From: Thioalkalivibrio sp. ALJ7
GTDB lineage: Bacteria > Pseudomonadota > Gammaproteobacteria > Ectothiorhodospirales > Ectothiorhodospiraceae
Direction: 5' to 3'
Assembly: GCF_000376865.1 (NCBI RefSeq)
Contig: NZ_AQXQ01000007.1
Span: 62,001 to 126,000, forward strand
DNA length: 64,000 nucleotides
The translations under genes and the position numbers were made by a program. Of the stretch, positions 17,875-27,467 are shown piece after piece. The notes beneath the pieces were generated by a model, which was not told the origin of the DNA, ran no database searches, and saw nothing but the letters and a program-made list of their open reading frames with translations. Every line of letters starts with the position of its first letter. Position 1 is the stretch's first letter.

Positions 17875-18252
17875 TCAGGGAGCAAGGGTCTCGGTATTCG
17901 AAAATCGGGCCACGACATCGACATTCCCGAGGAATTCGCGCCGCACCTCGTACTCCAGATGCAAACGGCGGGTCTCACCATTCTCGGTCACACTGAAATT
18001 GTCTTCGTCGATCCCGTCGTACACGGAATTGATCTGAAACCGTCGATTAATCTCGCGCCACAGCTCGCGCTCACTCTTCTCGGCGGCGCCGGTCTGGGTG
18101 GCCACGTCCTGCATGATGGAGCGCACGGTCAGAAACTGGGTGTACTGCGTACCCATCTTGATCACAAAGGTCCCCACCAGCAGCGCCAGAAAGATCAGCG
18201 CCAGAATGGTGACCGCGCCAGCGCCCTGCATCGAGTGTCTGGAATGTCGCAT
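17875..18252 (-). CDS. DUF4845 single-pass membrane protein
   Basis: 125 residues. One N-terminal transmembrane helix (GAVTILALIFLALLVGTFVIK, ~13-33) is followed by a soluble ~90-residue domain (FLTVRSIMQDVATQTG ... WREINRRFQINSVYDG). Proteins of this architecture sit between lepB and rnc in many gammaproteobacteria and are classed as DUF4845. Function unknown; the operon suggests a membrane or translation-linked role, but that is only context. Confidence 0.8.
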   Translation of the reverse strand: MRHSRHSMQGAGAVTILALIFLALLVGTFVIKMGTQYTQFLTVRSIMQDVATQTGAAEKSERELWREINRRFQINSVYDGIDEDNFSVTENGETRRLHLEYEVRREFLGNVDVVARFSNTETLAP

Positions 18253-18290
18253 CGTTGTCCCGCCCCTGTTGCCACGCCCTTGAGAACGGA

Positions 18291-19061
18291 CTAGCGAATG
18301 GCCTGCCCGATCCGGGAAAAGTCCCGATAACCTTCATTGTAATCCCAATGCAGCCAGATGAAGAGCGCCCGACCTACCAGTAGCTCCTCGGCGACAAATC
18401 CCCACGAACGACTGTCGTTGGAATTGTCGCGATTGTCGCCGACCATAAAGTAATGGCCCTTGGGGACCGTCACGGAGCCGTCCAGGCTGGCCTGCTGCTC
18501 GCGCATCAGGGTGTTGTAGGTGCGCCCATCCAGGGTCTCCTCGAACATCGAGGCACCCGACATCACCTGCCCGGACCCCTCGCCTTCAAAGGTGCCCACA
18601 CGCTCGGCCGGCTGCGGCTCGTCATTCACGTACAGCACGCGATCACGGAACGCGATGGTGTCCCCCGGAAGACCGACCACCCGCTTGATGTAGTCCTCTT
18701 GCGGGTTCCTCGGGTACTTGAACACCGCGACCTCGCCACGCTCCGGCGCGCCCGTATCGAAAATCTTGGTGCGCGTGACCGGGAGGTGAATCCCATAGGA
18801 AAACTTGCTGACCATAATGAAATCGCCCACCAGCAGCGTCGGCATCATCGAACCGGAGGGGATACGGAACGGCTCGGCCACGAACGAGCGCAGGATCAGT
18901 ACGATCAGCAGCACCGGGAAGAACGAACGCGAGTAATCGACAAACCAGGGCATCGCCCGCTGCCGCTCCGGGCTCCGGCGCCGCCGCAGGATCAACCAGC
19001 CCAGCCAGATCAGGCCGGTGACGGCGGTTGCCAGCACCAGGATCAGTTCAAGATTCGCCAT
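18291..19061 (-). CDS. lepB: Signal peptidase I
   Basis: 256 residues. Two N-terminal membrane segments (~6-26 and ~50-65) precede the periplasmic catalytic domain. Box B PSGSMMPTLLVGD holds the nucleophilic serine, box D YIKRVVGLPGD the catalytic lysine, and box E GDNRDNSNDSRSWG follows. It removes Sec and Tat signal peptides, including those of the many exported proteins in this window. Shorter than E. coli LepB (324), as in many relatives. Follows lepA. Confidence 0.96.
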   Translation of the reverse strand: MANLELILVLATAVTGLIWLGWLILRRRRSPERQRAMPWFVDYSRSFFPVLLIVLILRSFVAEPFRIPSGSMMPTLLVGDFIMVSKFSYGIHLPVTRTKIFDTGAPERGEVAVFKYPRNPQEDYIKRVVGLPGDTIAFRDRVLYVNDEPQPAERVGTFEGEGSGQVMSGASMFEETLDGRTYNTLMREQQASLDGSVTVPKGHYFMVGDNRDNSNDSRSWGFVAEELLVGRALFIWLHWDYNEGYRDFSRIGQAIR

Positions 19062-19098
19062 GCCGTGTCCTCTGTTACCGGTATTACCGGCCCTGTCT

Positions 19099-19117
19099 GG
19101 CAGGCCGGTGGCCTGCC
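19099..19117. other. Hairpin between lepA and lepB
   Basis: Perfect 8 bp inverted repeat GGCAGGCC/GGCCTGCC with a three-base loop in the lepA-lepB spacer. No T run follows on either strand, so it is not a clear terminator. It may be a pausing or processing site. Confidence 0.4.
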
Positions 19118-19130
19118 GACTCGATTGTGA

Positions 19131-20936
19131 TTACTTGTCGTCGTCCACCGACAGTACCGCAAGAAAGGCCTCCTGCGGCACGTCCACCTTGCCGATGGAC
19201 TTCATGCGCTTCTTGCCGGCCTTCTGCTTCTCCAGCAGCTTGCGCTTGCGGCTCACGTCGCCGCCGTAGCACTTGGCCAGCACGTTCTTGCGCAACGCCT
19301 TGACGGTAGAACGCGCGATGATCTTGGAGCCGATGGCCGCCTGGATCGCGACTTCGTACATCTGGCGCGGGATGATCTTGGCCATGCGCTCGATCATCTC
19401 GCGCCCGCGGGACTCCGCGTGGTCGCGGTGGACGATCGCGGACAGCGCATCCACCCGGTCCCCATTGATCAGCACATCCACGCGTACCAACGGCGCGGCC
19501 TGGAAGCGCAACGGCTGATAGTCGAAAGAGGCATACCCACGGGTCGCCGATTTCAGGCGATCAAAGAAATCCAGCATCACCTCGGACATCGGCAGCTCGT
19601 AGACCAATTGCACCTGGCGCCCCAGGTACACCATCTTGGTCTGCACACCGCGTTTCTCCACGCACAGGGTGATGACCGCACCCACGTACTCCTGTGGCAC
19701 CAGGATGTTCGCCTCGATGATGGGCTCGCGAACCTCGGCAATCTCGTTGTTCGCCGGCAGTTCGGAGGGGTTGTGCACGGTGACGATCGCGCCATCGAGC
19801 CTTTCCACCTCGTAGACCACCGTGGGTGCCGTGTTGATCAGCTCCAACCCGTACTCGCGCTCCAGACGCTCCTGCACGATCTCCATGTGCAACATGCCCA
19901 GGAAGCCGCAGCGAAACCCAAAGCCCAAAGCCTTGGAGGTCTCGGGCTCGAAGCTCAGAGCGGCATCGTTCAGGCGCAGCTTGTCCAGCGCATCGCGCAG
20001 GTCATTGAAGTCGTCCGAACTAATCGGGAACAAGCCCGAGAACACCCGTGGCTGGACCTCCTGAAACCCTGGCACCGCCTCGCTCGCCGGGTTATGGAAG
20101 TCGGTAAAGGTATCCCCGACCTTGGCCCCCGAAATATCCTTGATGGTGGCAATGAGGTAGCCGACCTCGCCCACTTCCAGGGTCTCGCGATCCACCGGTT
20201 TCGGCGTAAACACCCCGACCCGGCTCACCTCGTGCGCCCGCCCCACCGACATCGCCTTGATCTTCTGCTTGGCATAGAAGCGCCCAGCCTTGACGCGCAC
20301 TAACGCCACCACACCCAAGTAATTGTCGTACCAGGAGTCGATCACCAGCGCCTTGGGCGCAGCCTCGGCATCCCCCTCCGGCGGCGGGATCCGGCGCACG
20401 ATCTCTTCCAGAAGTTCGGCCATCCCCTCGCCGGTCTTGGCGGAGACCCGCAGGGCATCCGCCGCCTCAATACCGATCACGTCCTCGATCTCGGCCGCCA
20501 CCCGGTCCGGCTCGGCAGCCGGCAGGTCAATCTTGTTCAGGACCGGCACGACTTCCAGGCCCTGATCGATCGCGGTGTAGCAGTTCGCCACACTCTGCGC
20601 CTCGACACCCTGGGAGGCATCGACCACCAGCAGCGCACCCTCGCAGGCGTACAGCGAGCGCGAGACCTCGTACGAGAAGTCCACGTGCCCTGGGGTGTCG
20701 ATGAGATTCAACTGATAGCGCTCACCGTCCTGGGCGTCGTAGAACAGCGACACGCTCTGCGCCTTGATGGTGATTCCGCGCTCGCGTTCCAGGTCCATCG
20801 AGTCCAGCACCTGCTCCGACATCTCGCGTTCGGTCAGGCCGTTGCAACCCTGGATCAGGCGGTCCGCCAGCGTGGACTTGCCGTGGTCGATATGCGCGAT
20901 GATGGAGAAATTGCGGGTGAGGCGGGTTTCGGTCAT
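19131..20936 (-). CDS. lepA: Elongation factor 4 (LepA)
   Basis: 601 residues, E. coli length 599. Translational GTPase acting on stalled or initiating ribosomes. G1 [10 protein letters not shown] is at ~residues 13-22, G3 DTPGHVDF near 80, and G4 NKID near 134; domains II-IV and the LepA-specific C-terminal domain ([16 protein letters not shown]) follow. Its ATG overlaps the stop of the upstream glutaredoxin-like gene by four bases. lepA-lepB is the conserved pair. Confidence 0.98.
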   Translation of the reverse strand: MTETRLTRNFSIIAHIDHGKSTLADRLIQGCNGLTEREMSEQVLDSMDLERERGITIKAQSVSLFYDAQDGERYQLNLIDTPGHVDFSYEVSRSLYACEGALLVVDASQGVEAQSVANCYTAIDQGLEVVPVLNKIDLPAAEPDRVAAEIEDVIGIEAADALRVSAKTGEGMAELLEEIVRRIPPPEGDAEAAPKALVIDSWYDNYLGVVALVRVKAGRFYAKQKIKAMSVGRAHEVSRVGVFTPKPVDRETLEVGEVGYLIATIKDISGAKVGDTFTDFHNPASEAVPGFQEVQPRVFSGLFPISSDDFNDLRDALDKLRLNDAALSFEPETSKALGFGFRCGFLGMLHMEIVQERLEREYGLELINTAPTVVYEVERLDGAIVTVHNPSELPANNEIAEVREPIIEANILVPQEYVGAVITLCVEKRGVQTKMVYLGRQVQLVYELPMSEVMLDFFDRLKSATRGYASFDYQPLRFQAAPLVRVDVLINGDRVDALSAIVHRDHAESRGREMIERMAKIIPRQMYEVAIQAAIGSKIIARSTVKALRKNVLAKCYGGDVSRKRKLLEKQKAGKKRMKSIGKVDVPQEAFLAVLSVDDDK

Positions 20937-21172
20937 GCAGGGGCCAGTTGGTCCAGCAGTGCCTTTCGGTCGAGGAAATGGCAGCAGAGAATGTCGCCGT
21001 CGACCGCAAGCACCGGGACCTTGACGTTAAAACGCGCCTGCAGCTCCGGGTCCTCATCGATATCGACGACCGTAAGCGCGAAAGTATAACGGCTTTTGAG
21101 CGCCATGATCTCCGCCAGCATGTCGTGGCAGAGACCACAGCTCTCCCGATGGTAAAGCGTCAGTTCAGTCAT
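20933..21172 (-). CDS. Glutaredoxin-like thioredoxin-fold protein (DUF836 type)
   Basis: 79 residues: [18 protein letters not shown] with a CGLC redox motif at residues 12-15, then the thioredoxin-fold cis-proline stretch [11 protein letters not shown]. Small proteins like this with C-x-x-C near the N-terminus belong to the glutaredoxin-like family PF05768. A thiol-disulfide role is likely; the target is unknown. Overlaps lepA by ATGA. Confidence 0.85.
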   Translation of the reverse strand: MTELTLYHRESCGLCHDMLAEIMALKSRYTFALTVVDIDEDPELQARFNVKVPVLAVDGDILCCHFLDRKALLDQLAPA

Positions 21173-21240
21173 GCGGATGCCTGTGAGTCGGCCCAGGCAG
21201 GCCCATACGCAGTGGCCGCCGCCGCGAGCCTTCGCACCGG

Positions 21241-21285
21241 GCGCTGTCGACCCGGGCGCTGTCGACCCGGACGCTGTCGACCCGG
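21241..21285. repeat. Three tandem copies of a 15 bp unit
   Basis: GCGCTGTCGACCCGG at 21241-21255 and 21256-21270, and ACGCTGTCGACCCGG at 21271-21285: identical apart from the first base of the last copy. Each copy contains the palindrome GTCGAC. It lies in the mucD to glutaredoxin spacer (21173-21307), which has no gene. Confidence 0.85.
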
Positions 21286-21307
21286 GCGAGGCCCGTCCGA
21301 AATCGGC

Positions 21308-22729
21308 TCAATCCCGAGGCACGCGCAAGGCGATGTAAGTCGGGTTGCCGCCGCGGTAGACCAGCACCGGCACCGTGCGGCGATCCCCAACCTCTTCAAT
21401 CAGGCGCTCCAAGGTTTCTACCGAATCCACCGCGTCGCCGCCGAATTGGACGATCACGTCGCCGGAGCGCACCCCTGCCGAACGCGCCGGATTATCGGTG
21501 ACCTCTCGCACGACGAGTCCGCTGTCGACATCCAGCTCCTCGGCCTGAGCCGCATCCAGCGGCTCCAGGACCATGCCCAGCAAGCTCTGCGGCTGGGTGG
21601 GCTCCGGCTCGCTCGGACGCTGCCCACCGCGCTCGGCGGAGATGTCCTCTGGCAGGCGCTCGATCTCGACGTTGATCGTGATGGTCTCGTCACCCCGACG
21701 CACCTCGACCTCGGCCTCGGTACCCACCGGCGTGCGCCCAACAATCGGCGGTAGCGCGGAGGAATTGGGGACCTCGATCCCGTTGAACGAAAGGATCACG
21801 TCCCCGGTCTCGAACCCGGCCTTCTTGGCCGGGCTGTCCGCCTGAACGCGCGCGACCAGGGCCCCGGTGGGCTTATCCATGCCGAAGGAGTCGGCCAGCT
21901 CGCGCGTCACCTCCTGGATCAGGACGCCCAGCCAACCACGTGTGACCTCGCCATGCTCACGCAGTTGCTGGACCACGTCCTCGACCATTTCGATCGGCAC
22001 GGCGAAGGACAACCCCATGAAGCCGCCCGTGCGGCTGTAAATCTGGGCGTTCACCCCGATGACCTCTCCATCCATGTTCAGCAGGGGCCCACCGGAGTTC
22101 CCCGGGTTGATGGCGACGTCCGTCTGAATGAACGGGACATAGTTCTCGGTCGGCAGGTTGCGACCCTTGGCGCTGACGATACCGGCCGTGACCGAGTGAT
22201 CGAAGCCGAACGGCGAACCGATCGCCAACACCCACTCGCCCACTTTCAGATCCGACGACGAGCCCAGCTTCAGGGTCGGGAGGTCTTCGGCGTCGATCTT
22301 GAGGAGCGCGACATCGCTTTGCGGGTCTTTGCCGACGATTTCGGCGTCATACACGCGCCGATCCGACAGATGCACCACCACCTCCGTGGCACCCTCCACC
22401 ACGTGGTTCGCGGTGATGATGTAGCCGTCCTCGGTGTAAATGAAACCGGAGCCGAGGGAGTTGCGCTCGAAACTCTCCGGTGCACCGCGACCTTCGCCGC
22501 CGGGACCCCCGAAGAAGCGTTCGAACAGGTCTTCGAAGGGTGAGCCCTCGAAGTCCGGCATCTGACTACGATGCGGATTCTCGCGCTCGCGGGTGGTCGC
22601 AATGTTCACCACCGCTGGGCTGTGCTCCTCCGCCAGCGGTACGAAATCCGGCAACATGCGTGCCGAGGCCGGCAGGGAAAGGGCCAGGAAGGTCAGGGCC
22701 ACCAGGGCCCACTGCATCGGTTTCATCAT
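21308..22729 (-). CDS. mucD: Periplasmic serine protease MucD/DegP
   Basis: 473 residues. Signal peptide (MMKPMQWALVALTFLALSLPASA), then a trypsin-like domain with catalytic His in TANHVVEG, Asp in SDVALLKID and Ser in NPGNSGGPLL, then two PDZ domains (about 275-360 and 385-470). A linker rich in Pro/Glu (~365-385) separates them. It degrades or refolds damaged envelope proteins. Downstream of rpoE-rseABC, as in Pseudomonas algU-mucABCD, so the symbol mucD is used. Confidence 0.93.
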   Translation of the reverse strand: MMKPMQWALVALTFLALSLPASARMLPDFVPLAEEHSPAVVNIATTRERENPHRSQMPDFEGSPFEDLFERFFGGPGGEGRGAPESFERNSLGSGFIYTEDGYIITANHVVEGATEVVVHLSDRRVYDAEIVGKDPQSDVALLKIDAEDLPTLKLGSSSDLKVGEWVLAIGSPFGFDHSVTAGIVSAKGRNLPTENYVPFIQTDVAINPGNSGGPLLNMDGEVIGVNAQIYSRTGGFMGLSFAVPIEMVEDVVQQLREHGEVTRGWLGVLIQEVTRELADSFGMDKPTGALVARVQADSPAKKAGFETGDVILSFNGIEVPNSSALPPIVGRTPVGTEAEVEVRRGDETITINVEIERLPEDISAERGGQRPSEPEPTQPQSLLGMVLEPLDAAQAEELDVDSGLVVREVTDNPARSAGVRSGDVIVQFGGDAVDSVETLERLIEEVGDRRTVPVLVYRGGNPTYIALRVPRD

Positions 22730-22815
22730 TATCTAACCCACATTGGGAAGTCGTCGATTCATCGCTCTAGAAAGCCGCAGCCACCCACAAGTTCCCGTGG
22801 GCAGATGCAATAGAG

Positions 22816-23304
22816 TCAGGGACGGGGCGTGAGCATGGATCCAGCGGGACGATGGGCCCCGGATTGGGGGTGGCGTTCCAACAATACCGGGGCCAGGTCC
22901 GGGGCACGGCGGCGTAACCAGGTGCGCACGCCCAACAATCCCAGGGCAAAGCCCAGGGCCCCGGCGAGCAGATGGAAACCTTCGCTCAGCCCCGGCGCCA
23001 TCAGCATTAACAACGCGGGCGCTGCCACCAACCCCGCCAGCGGCAACAGGTACATGGCCAGCGCGCCCGAGACGAGCGCCTGGTCGCGAATCCCCAGGGT
23101 CACGGTATCCCCAGGCTGTAGCGTCCCGGGATGACCGATGGACACCTCTACAGCCTTGCGGCCAAGCACCTCGGACAACACCCCGCTGCCACAGCCGCTG
23201 CGGGCCGAACAGCTACCGCAGGTGGACTGGCGTTCAATGCGTACCCGCGCCTCGTAGCCGGTGACCGACAGAACCGTCCCCTGCTCGCGGATCCATTCGC
23301 TCAT
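22816..23304 (-). CDS. rseC: SoxR-reducing / sigma-E modulator RseC (MucC)
   Basis: 162 residues from the ATG at 23304 (MSEWIREQGTVLSV). The N-terminal soluble part has the cysteine cluster STCGSCSARSGCGSG (~27-41), and two transmembrane helices follow (~78-98, ~101-122). RseC/MucC proteins affect sigma-E signalling and, in E. coli, SoxR reduction. Fourth gene after rpoE-rseA-rseB. Upstream codons of the open frame run into rseB and are not used. Confidence 0.9.
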   Translation of the reverse strand: MSEWIREQGTVLSVTGYEARVRIERQSTCGSCSARSGCGSGVLSEVLGRKAVEVSIGHPGTLQPGDTVTLGIRDQALVSGALAMYLLPLAGLVAAPALLMLMAPGLSEGFHLLAGALGFALGLLGVRTWLRRRAPDLAPVLLERHPQSGAHRPAGSMLTPRP

Positions 23305-23332
23305 GGCATTCGCTTCGGGTGAGACACGGCAG

Positions 23333-24319
23333 TCAATCGCCGGCGTGATAGACCGCGGCATCGAGCACGGCCTGCACCGTGTCATGGGGTACGTCCCCCA
23401 CCGCCGTCACTTGGTGGCCAGCGATCGAACGTGCCGCCCCATGAGTGGCACCCGCCCGGGTTGTACCTTCGAACATCTGCTCACCGCTGGTCTTTTCAAT
23501 GTAGACCGACACCGAGGCCAGACCGTCGCTCAGCACGAAATGGCGCAGGGAAGACTCATCATCGCCCACGCGGCGATCGGTCGCCGCGATGGCGGTGAAG
23601 CCATCCGGAAGCCCCTCGAACAACCAGCCGTCCACGCCAGTACGTTCGTCCCAGTCCGGCTTCTTGTGCCCGTGATCGGCACGCACTTCCACGCGCTCGG
23701 CATCCTCGCGGGTGGCTTGCAGATCAGACTCCGAAACGGTGTCAAGACGCTGGAGATCGGTGAAGGCCAGACGCTCCAGCAGCTTCCCATGGCCATCGTA
23801 CAGCTCGCTCAGAAGCGGCAGAGCCGTGGACACGTCAAGGCAGTAGCGATGACTGTAGCGCAGGGTGTCGCGGGCGCGAGCCAGGACCATGCGGCAATCG
23901 AGCCCGGCCACGCGATCCAGACCCATGTCTTTCAGGGCGTAGTGGTCATGACCTTCCAACAGGAAGACCGGCGCGCCCGCCGGCCAGTGCGGAGCACCGG
24001 ACGAGCCCTCGCCCGCCGGGGCCCGGGCACCCTTCTGGGCGCTCACACGATCCACCGAGCGCAGGATTTCGCGGGCGGGTCCGGTCAACGTCTCGAGGCG
24101 TTCGCGATAGCCCCCGTTCTCGGCGGCATGCACAACCCGGATGGTGTCCAGTCGGTCATCACGCTGGAGCACAAAGGTGCCCTTATAGCTCTGGGCATGC
24201 AGGCTGCTGGTCATCCTCTCCAGCCACTCGGCCGGAGACGAATCTCCAGCCAGTAGCGACGGCGGAAGACAGCTAAGCGCAGCGGCAATCAGGAAGAGCG
24301 GCAGGCCGCGGCGCATCAC
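23333..24319 (-). CDS. rseB: Sigma-E factor regulatory protein RseB (MucB)
   Basis: 328 residues. Signal peptide (PLFLIAAALSCLPPSLLAG), then the MucB/RseB N-terminal LolA-like domain starting SPAEWLERMTSSLHAQSYKGTFVLQ, and the C-terminal domain with HFVLSDGLASVSVYIE and GATHGAARSIAGHQVTAVGDVP. In the periplasm it binds RseA and shields it from DegS, and it senses mislocalised lipids or LPS. Three bases separate it from rseA. Confidence 0.94.
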   Translation of the reverse strand: MMRRGLPLFLIAAALSCLPPSLLAGDSSPAEWLERMTSSLHAQSYKGTFVLQRDDRLDTIRVVHAAENGGYRERLETLTGPAREILRSVDRVSAQKGARAPAGEGSSGAPHWPAGAPVFLLEGHDHYALKDMGLDRVAGLDCRMVLARARDTLRYSHRYCLDVSTALPLLSELYDGHGKLLERLAFTDLQRLDTVSESDLQATREDAERVEVRADHGHKKPDWDERTGVDGWLFEGLPDGFTAIAATDRRVGDDESSLRHFVLSDGLASVSVYIEKTSGEQMFEGTTRAGATHGAARSIAGHQVTAVGDVPHDTVQAVLDAAVYHAGD

Positions 24320-24322
24320 GCG

Positions 24323-24883
24323 TTACTCGTCACCAACCGTGTAGCGGACTCGGCCCAGGGCGGTGGAGCCCGGTCCGGTCAGTTCCGCATGGTTCTCGAG
24401 ATAGCGGGCAAAGCGCGGGTCCAGCGACTCGCGCTCGACGGCGGGCGCCTCACCCGTGCTGGCGCGCTGCACGCCGTCGGCAATCTGTGCCGGGGCGCTG
24501 GTCTCGCTCGCCACCGGGGTCGCCTCGGGCGAACCCGACTCGGGACCGACCATCTGCATGCCGACCAGAGTGACCATGGCCACGGTGGCGGCTACGCCGG
24601 TACCCGCCACCGGCTTCAACCAGCGGGGCTGGGCCGGCTTGTCCGCGACGGCCAGCGGGGACTCGTTGGCCAGGGCGGCATGAATGCCGTCCATGAAATT
24701 CGCGGGGGCTGTGCGACGCAACCCGCCGCGCAAACTGTCGCCGATCAGGTGATAGCGTTCCCACTGGGCCCGGTCCTCCTCGGACTTGGCCAGTTCATCC
24801 ATCAGGCGACGCGTCTCGAAGTCATCCGTTTCTCCGTCCACCAGGGCCGACAGACGTTCGTTCTTGGAGACTTGTTCTTTCAT
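24323..24883 (-). CDS. rseA: Anti-sigma-E factor RseA (MucA)
   Basis: 186 residues. The N-terminal cytoplasmic domain (NERLSALVDGETDDFETRRLMDELAKSEEDRAQWERYHLIGDSLRGG) binds RpoE, a central transmembrane helix lies near residues 92-112 (GTGVAATVAMVTLVGMQMVG), and the periplasmic tail binds RseB. Regulated proteolysis by DegS and RseP frees sigma-E. Between rpoE and rseB as expected. Confidence 0.94.
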   Translation of the reverse strand: MKEQVSKNERLSALVDGETDDFETRRLMDELAKSEEDRAQWERYHLIGDSLRGGLRRTAPANFMDGIHAALANESPLAVADKPAQPRWLKPVAGTGVAATVAMVTLVGMQMVGPESGSPEATPVASETSAPAQIADGVQRASTGEAPAVERESLDPRFARYLENHAELTGPGSTALGRVRYTVGDE

Positions 24884-24895
24884 GGCGCTACTCGT

Positions 24896-25477
24896 TCAGT
24901 TGTCGTCTAACAACGGACGCAAGGTCCGATCGATGGCCTCGCGGGCCCGGAAGATGCGCGACCGGACCGTACCGATCGGACATCCCATCGTCTGCGCGAT
25001 TTCCTCGTAACTCAGTCCTTCGATCTCGCGCAATGTGATGGCCATCCGAAGGTCGTCGGGCAATTCCTCGATGGTGCGACGCACCGCCCCTTCAATCTCT
25101 TCGGACAACAGCTCCCCCTCCGGGGTTGCACTGTCCTTCAGGGCGGAGTCACCGCCCATCTGTTCCGCATCCTGCGCATCGACCTCGGCCTCGGGCCGCC
25201 GCCGTCCCTGAGAGACAAGGTGGTTCTTGGCCGTGTTGATGGCGATGCGGTAAAGCCACGTATAGAACGCGCTCTCGCCGCGAAAGTTCGCCAGCCCCCG
25301 GTAGGCCTTGATAAAAGCCTCCTGGGACACGTCCAGGGCCGCCGCATGGTCGTGGACATACCGCCCGACCAAGTTGACGATCTTGTGCTGGTATTTCAGC
25401 ACCAGAATGTCGAACGCCGCCTTGTCGCCTTTCTGAACTCGCTTGACCAGGGCCTCGTCGGAAGCCTTCTCGCTCAT
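24896..25477 (-). CDS. rpoE: RNA polymerase sigma factor RpoE (AlgU)
   Basis: 193 residues. ECF sigma factor: region 2 has DALVKRVQKGDKAAFDILVLKYQHKI and the DVSQEAFIKAYRGL -10-recognition helix (~49-62); region 4 has PDDLRMAITLREIEGLSYEEIAQTMGCPIGTVRSRIFRARE. It drives the envelope stress regulon. First gene of rpoE-rseA-rseB-rseC-mucD. A candidate sigma-E promoter lies 46-73 bases upstream, which fits the autoregulation known for this factor. Confidence 0.97.
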   Translation of the reverse strand: MSEKASDEALVKRVQKGDKAAFDILVLKYQHKIVNLVGRYVHDHAAALDVSQEAFIKAYRGLANFRGESAFYTWLYRIAINTAKNHLVSQGRRRPEAEVDAQDAEQMGGDSALKDSATPEGELLSEEIEGAVRRTIEELPDDLRMAITLREIEGLSYEEIAQTMGCPIGTVRSRIFRAREAIDRTLRPLLDDN

Positions 25478-25522
25478 GCGGGGACTCCCGCCAGCACACC
25501 GGTCTCCGGTAATCTATGGTGC

Positions 25523-25550
25523 ATGGACCGCCTGACTCGCATTAAGTTCG
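25523..25550 (-). promoter_or_regulatory. Candidate sigma-E autoregulatory promoter of rpoE
   Basis: On the minus strand CGAACTT (25550-25544), 16 bases, then TCCAT (25527-25523). The sigma-E consensus is GGAACTT, about 16 bases, TCnAA; here the invariant AACTT and TC are present. The match precedes rpoE and overlaps the region upstream of divergent nadB. Confidence 0.6.
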
Positions 25551-25621
25551 CTTTGCGCACAACACTGTTGCGCAAGGGCCACAATTTGCTCTGGCAACAA
25601 GCGCAGCACGTTACCTGACCC

Positions 25622-27262
25622 ATGGGGACAGTACAACAACCGCGCCTGTCGGACGTCCTCGTGATCGGAAGCGGCGCGGCGGGACTTTCCGCAGCTCTGC
25701 ACCTGGCGCCGCACCGGCGTGTCACTGTAATCAGCAAGGGGCCGGTCGATGAGGGCTCCACCCGCTATGCTCAGGGCGGGATCTCCGCGGTCCTGGACCG
25801 CACCGACTCCTTTGATGCCCACATCCAGGACACCCTGGACGCTGGCGCCGGCCTGTGTGACCCGGACGCGGTACGCCGCGCCGTGGCGGCAGGCCCTGAG
25901 GCCATCCACTGGCTGCTGAATCTCGGGGTCCCCTTCACCCGCGAGCCCCTGGAGGGACGCAGCCGGCTGCACCTGACCCGCGAGGGCGGCCACAGCGCCC
26001 GGCGCGTAGCGCATGCGGCGGATGCCACCGGGCGTGCAATCGAGGAGGCGCTGGTGCGCAATGCCTCCGGCCAGGCGAGCATCGAAGTCTTTGAACGCCA
26101 CGTGGCGGTGGACCTGATCACCCAGGTGATCGACGGCCACCGCCGGGTCGTCGGCGCCTACGTGCAGGATGGCAAGACCCGCGAGGTGGAGACCTTCCTC
26201 GCCCCCACCGTGATCCTCGCAACCGGTGGCGCCAGCAAGGTCTATCTGTACAGCTCCAACCCGGACGGCTCCACCGGTGATGGGATCGCGATCGCCTGGC
26301 GCGCCGGCTGCCGCATCGCGAACATGGAGTTCATGCAGTTCCACCCAACCTGCCTGTTCCACCCCCGGGCCAAGTCGTTCCTGATCTCCGAGGCGGTGCG
26401 CGGCGAAGGCGGGGTGCTGGTGTTGCCGAATGGCGAGCGCTTCATGCCGCGTTTCGATGAACGTGCCGAGCTGGCCCCGCGCGACATCGTGGCACGCGCA
26501 GTCGACCACGAAATGAAGCGCCTGGGCATCGATCACGTGAATCTCGACATCAGCCACCAACCGGCCGAGTTCATCCGCGAGCACTTCCCCACGATTCACG
26601 AACGCTGCCTGGAATACGGCTTCGACATGACCCGAGAACCGCTGCCCGTGGTCCCGGCCGCGCACTACACCTGCGGTGGCGTGATGGTGAATCACTATGG
26701 CCAGACCGACCTGCCCGGACTGTATGCCGCTGGCGAGGTCTCCTACACTGGCCTGCACGGCGCCAATCGCATGGCCAGTAACTCTTTGCTGGAGTGCCTG
26801 GTGTACGCGCGTGCGGCCGTCGATCACATCCTGTCGCAGACCGACCTGCCCACCCCCGAAAAGCTGCCGGTCCCGCCGGCCTGGGACGAATCCCGGGTAA
26901 CCGAGTCACAGGAAGAGGTGGTGGTCGCCCACGACTGGGACGAGCTACGCCGGCTGATGTGGGACTACGTCGGCATCGTGCGCGCCCGCGAACGCCTGCA
27001 TCGCGCCGAGCGCCGCATCCGTATCCTGCAGGAAGAGATCCACGAGTATTACAGCCACTTCCGCATCTCGCCGGACCTGCTGGAGCTGCGCAACCTGGCC
27101 ATGGTCGCCGAGATCATCGTGAAGAGCGCCCTGTCGCGGAAGGAAAGCCGCGGGCTGCACTATATCCGCGACTACCCGGACACCGATCCGGCCCTGGACG
27201 GCCAGCCGACCATCCTGGCACCGGAAAACGCCCTGCGCCCGAGCGACAACCGCCGCCCGTAG
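25622..27262 (+). CDS. nadB: L-aspartate oxidase
   Basis: 546 residues (E. coli 540). FAD enzyme oxidising L-aspartate to iminoaspartate, the first step of NAD synthesis. The FAD-binding [14 protein letters not shown] is at ~residues 16-29, then [12 protein letters not shown], the active-site region [24 protein letters not shown] split over ~240-263, AAHYTCGGV and [18 protein letters not shown]. nadB diverging from rpoE is the usual gammaproteobacterial arrangement. The Shine-Dalgarno is weak, but the ATG position fits family alignments. Confidence 0.96.
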   Translation: MGTVQQPRLSDVLVIGSGAAGLSAALHLAPHRRVTVISKGPVDEGSTRYAQGGISAVLDRTDSFDAHIQDTLDAGAGLCDPDAVRRAVAAGPEAIHWLLNLGVPFTREPLEGRSRLHLTREGGHSARRVAHAADATGRAIEEALVRNASGQASIEVFERHVAVDLITQVIDGHRRVVGAYVQDGKTREVETFLAPTVILATGGASKVYLYSSNPDGSTGDGIAIAWRAGCRIANMEFMQFHPTCLFHPRAKSFLISEAVRGEGGVLVLPNGERFMPRFDERAELAPRDIVARAVDHEMKRLGIDHVNLDISHQPAEFIREHFPTIHERCLEYGFDMTREPLPVVPAAHYTCGGVMVNHYGQTDLPGLYAAGEVSYTGLHGANRMASNSLLECLVYARAAVDHILSQTDLPTPEKLPVPPAWDESRVTESQEEVVVAHDWDELRRLMWDYVGIVRARERLHRAERRIRILQEEIHEYYSHFRISPDLLELRNLAMVAEIIVKSALSRKESRGLHYIRDYPDTDPALDGQPTILAPENALRPSDNRRP

Positions 27263-27467
27263 GCCGCTCCGTCATTGCGACTCGCCGCAGGCGACGAAGC
27301 ACAAAAGCAGCGAAGCTGCGTTGAACGGCCACAGGCCGGCCCGAAGGGCGAGCGGAGCGAGCAATCTCCCACAGCTGGCAGAGCACTGGGATGCGGTGGC
27401 TTGCGGATACCGATTGCTTCGTCGCGATGCTCCTCGCAATGACGAATCCAGGGCGGCGCCTGGCGCG
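27263..27467. repeat. Composite dispersed repeat between nadB and the reductase
   Basis: Non-coding and bounded by inverted copies of GTCATTGCGA...GACGAAGC (27271-27300) and its complement (27413-27443). The middle contains GCACAAAAGC, GTTGAACGGCCACAGGCC and a GGGCGAGCGGAGCGAG stretch that recur, inverted and diverged, near 57017-57080. This is a genome repeat family, not a gene. Lying between convergent nadB and the reductase gene, its structure may also stop transcription. Confidence 0.75.
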
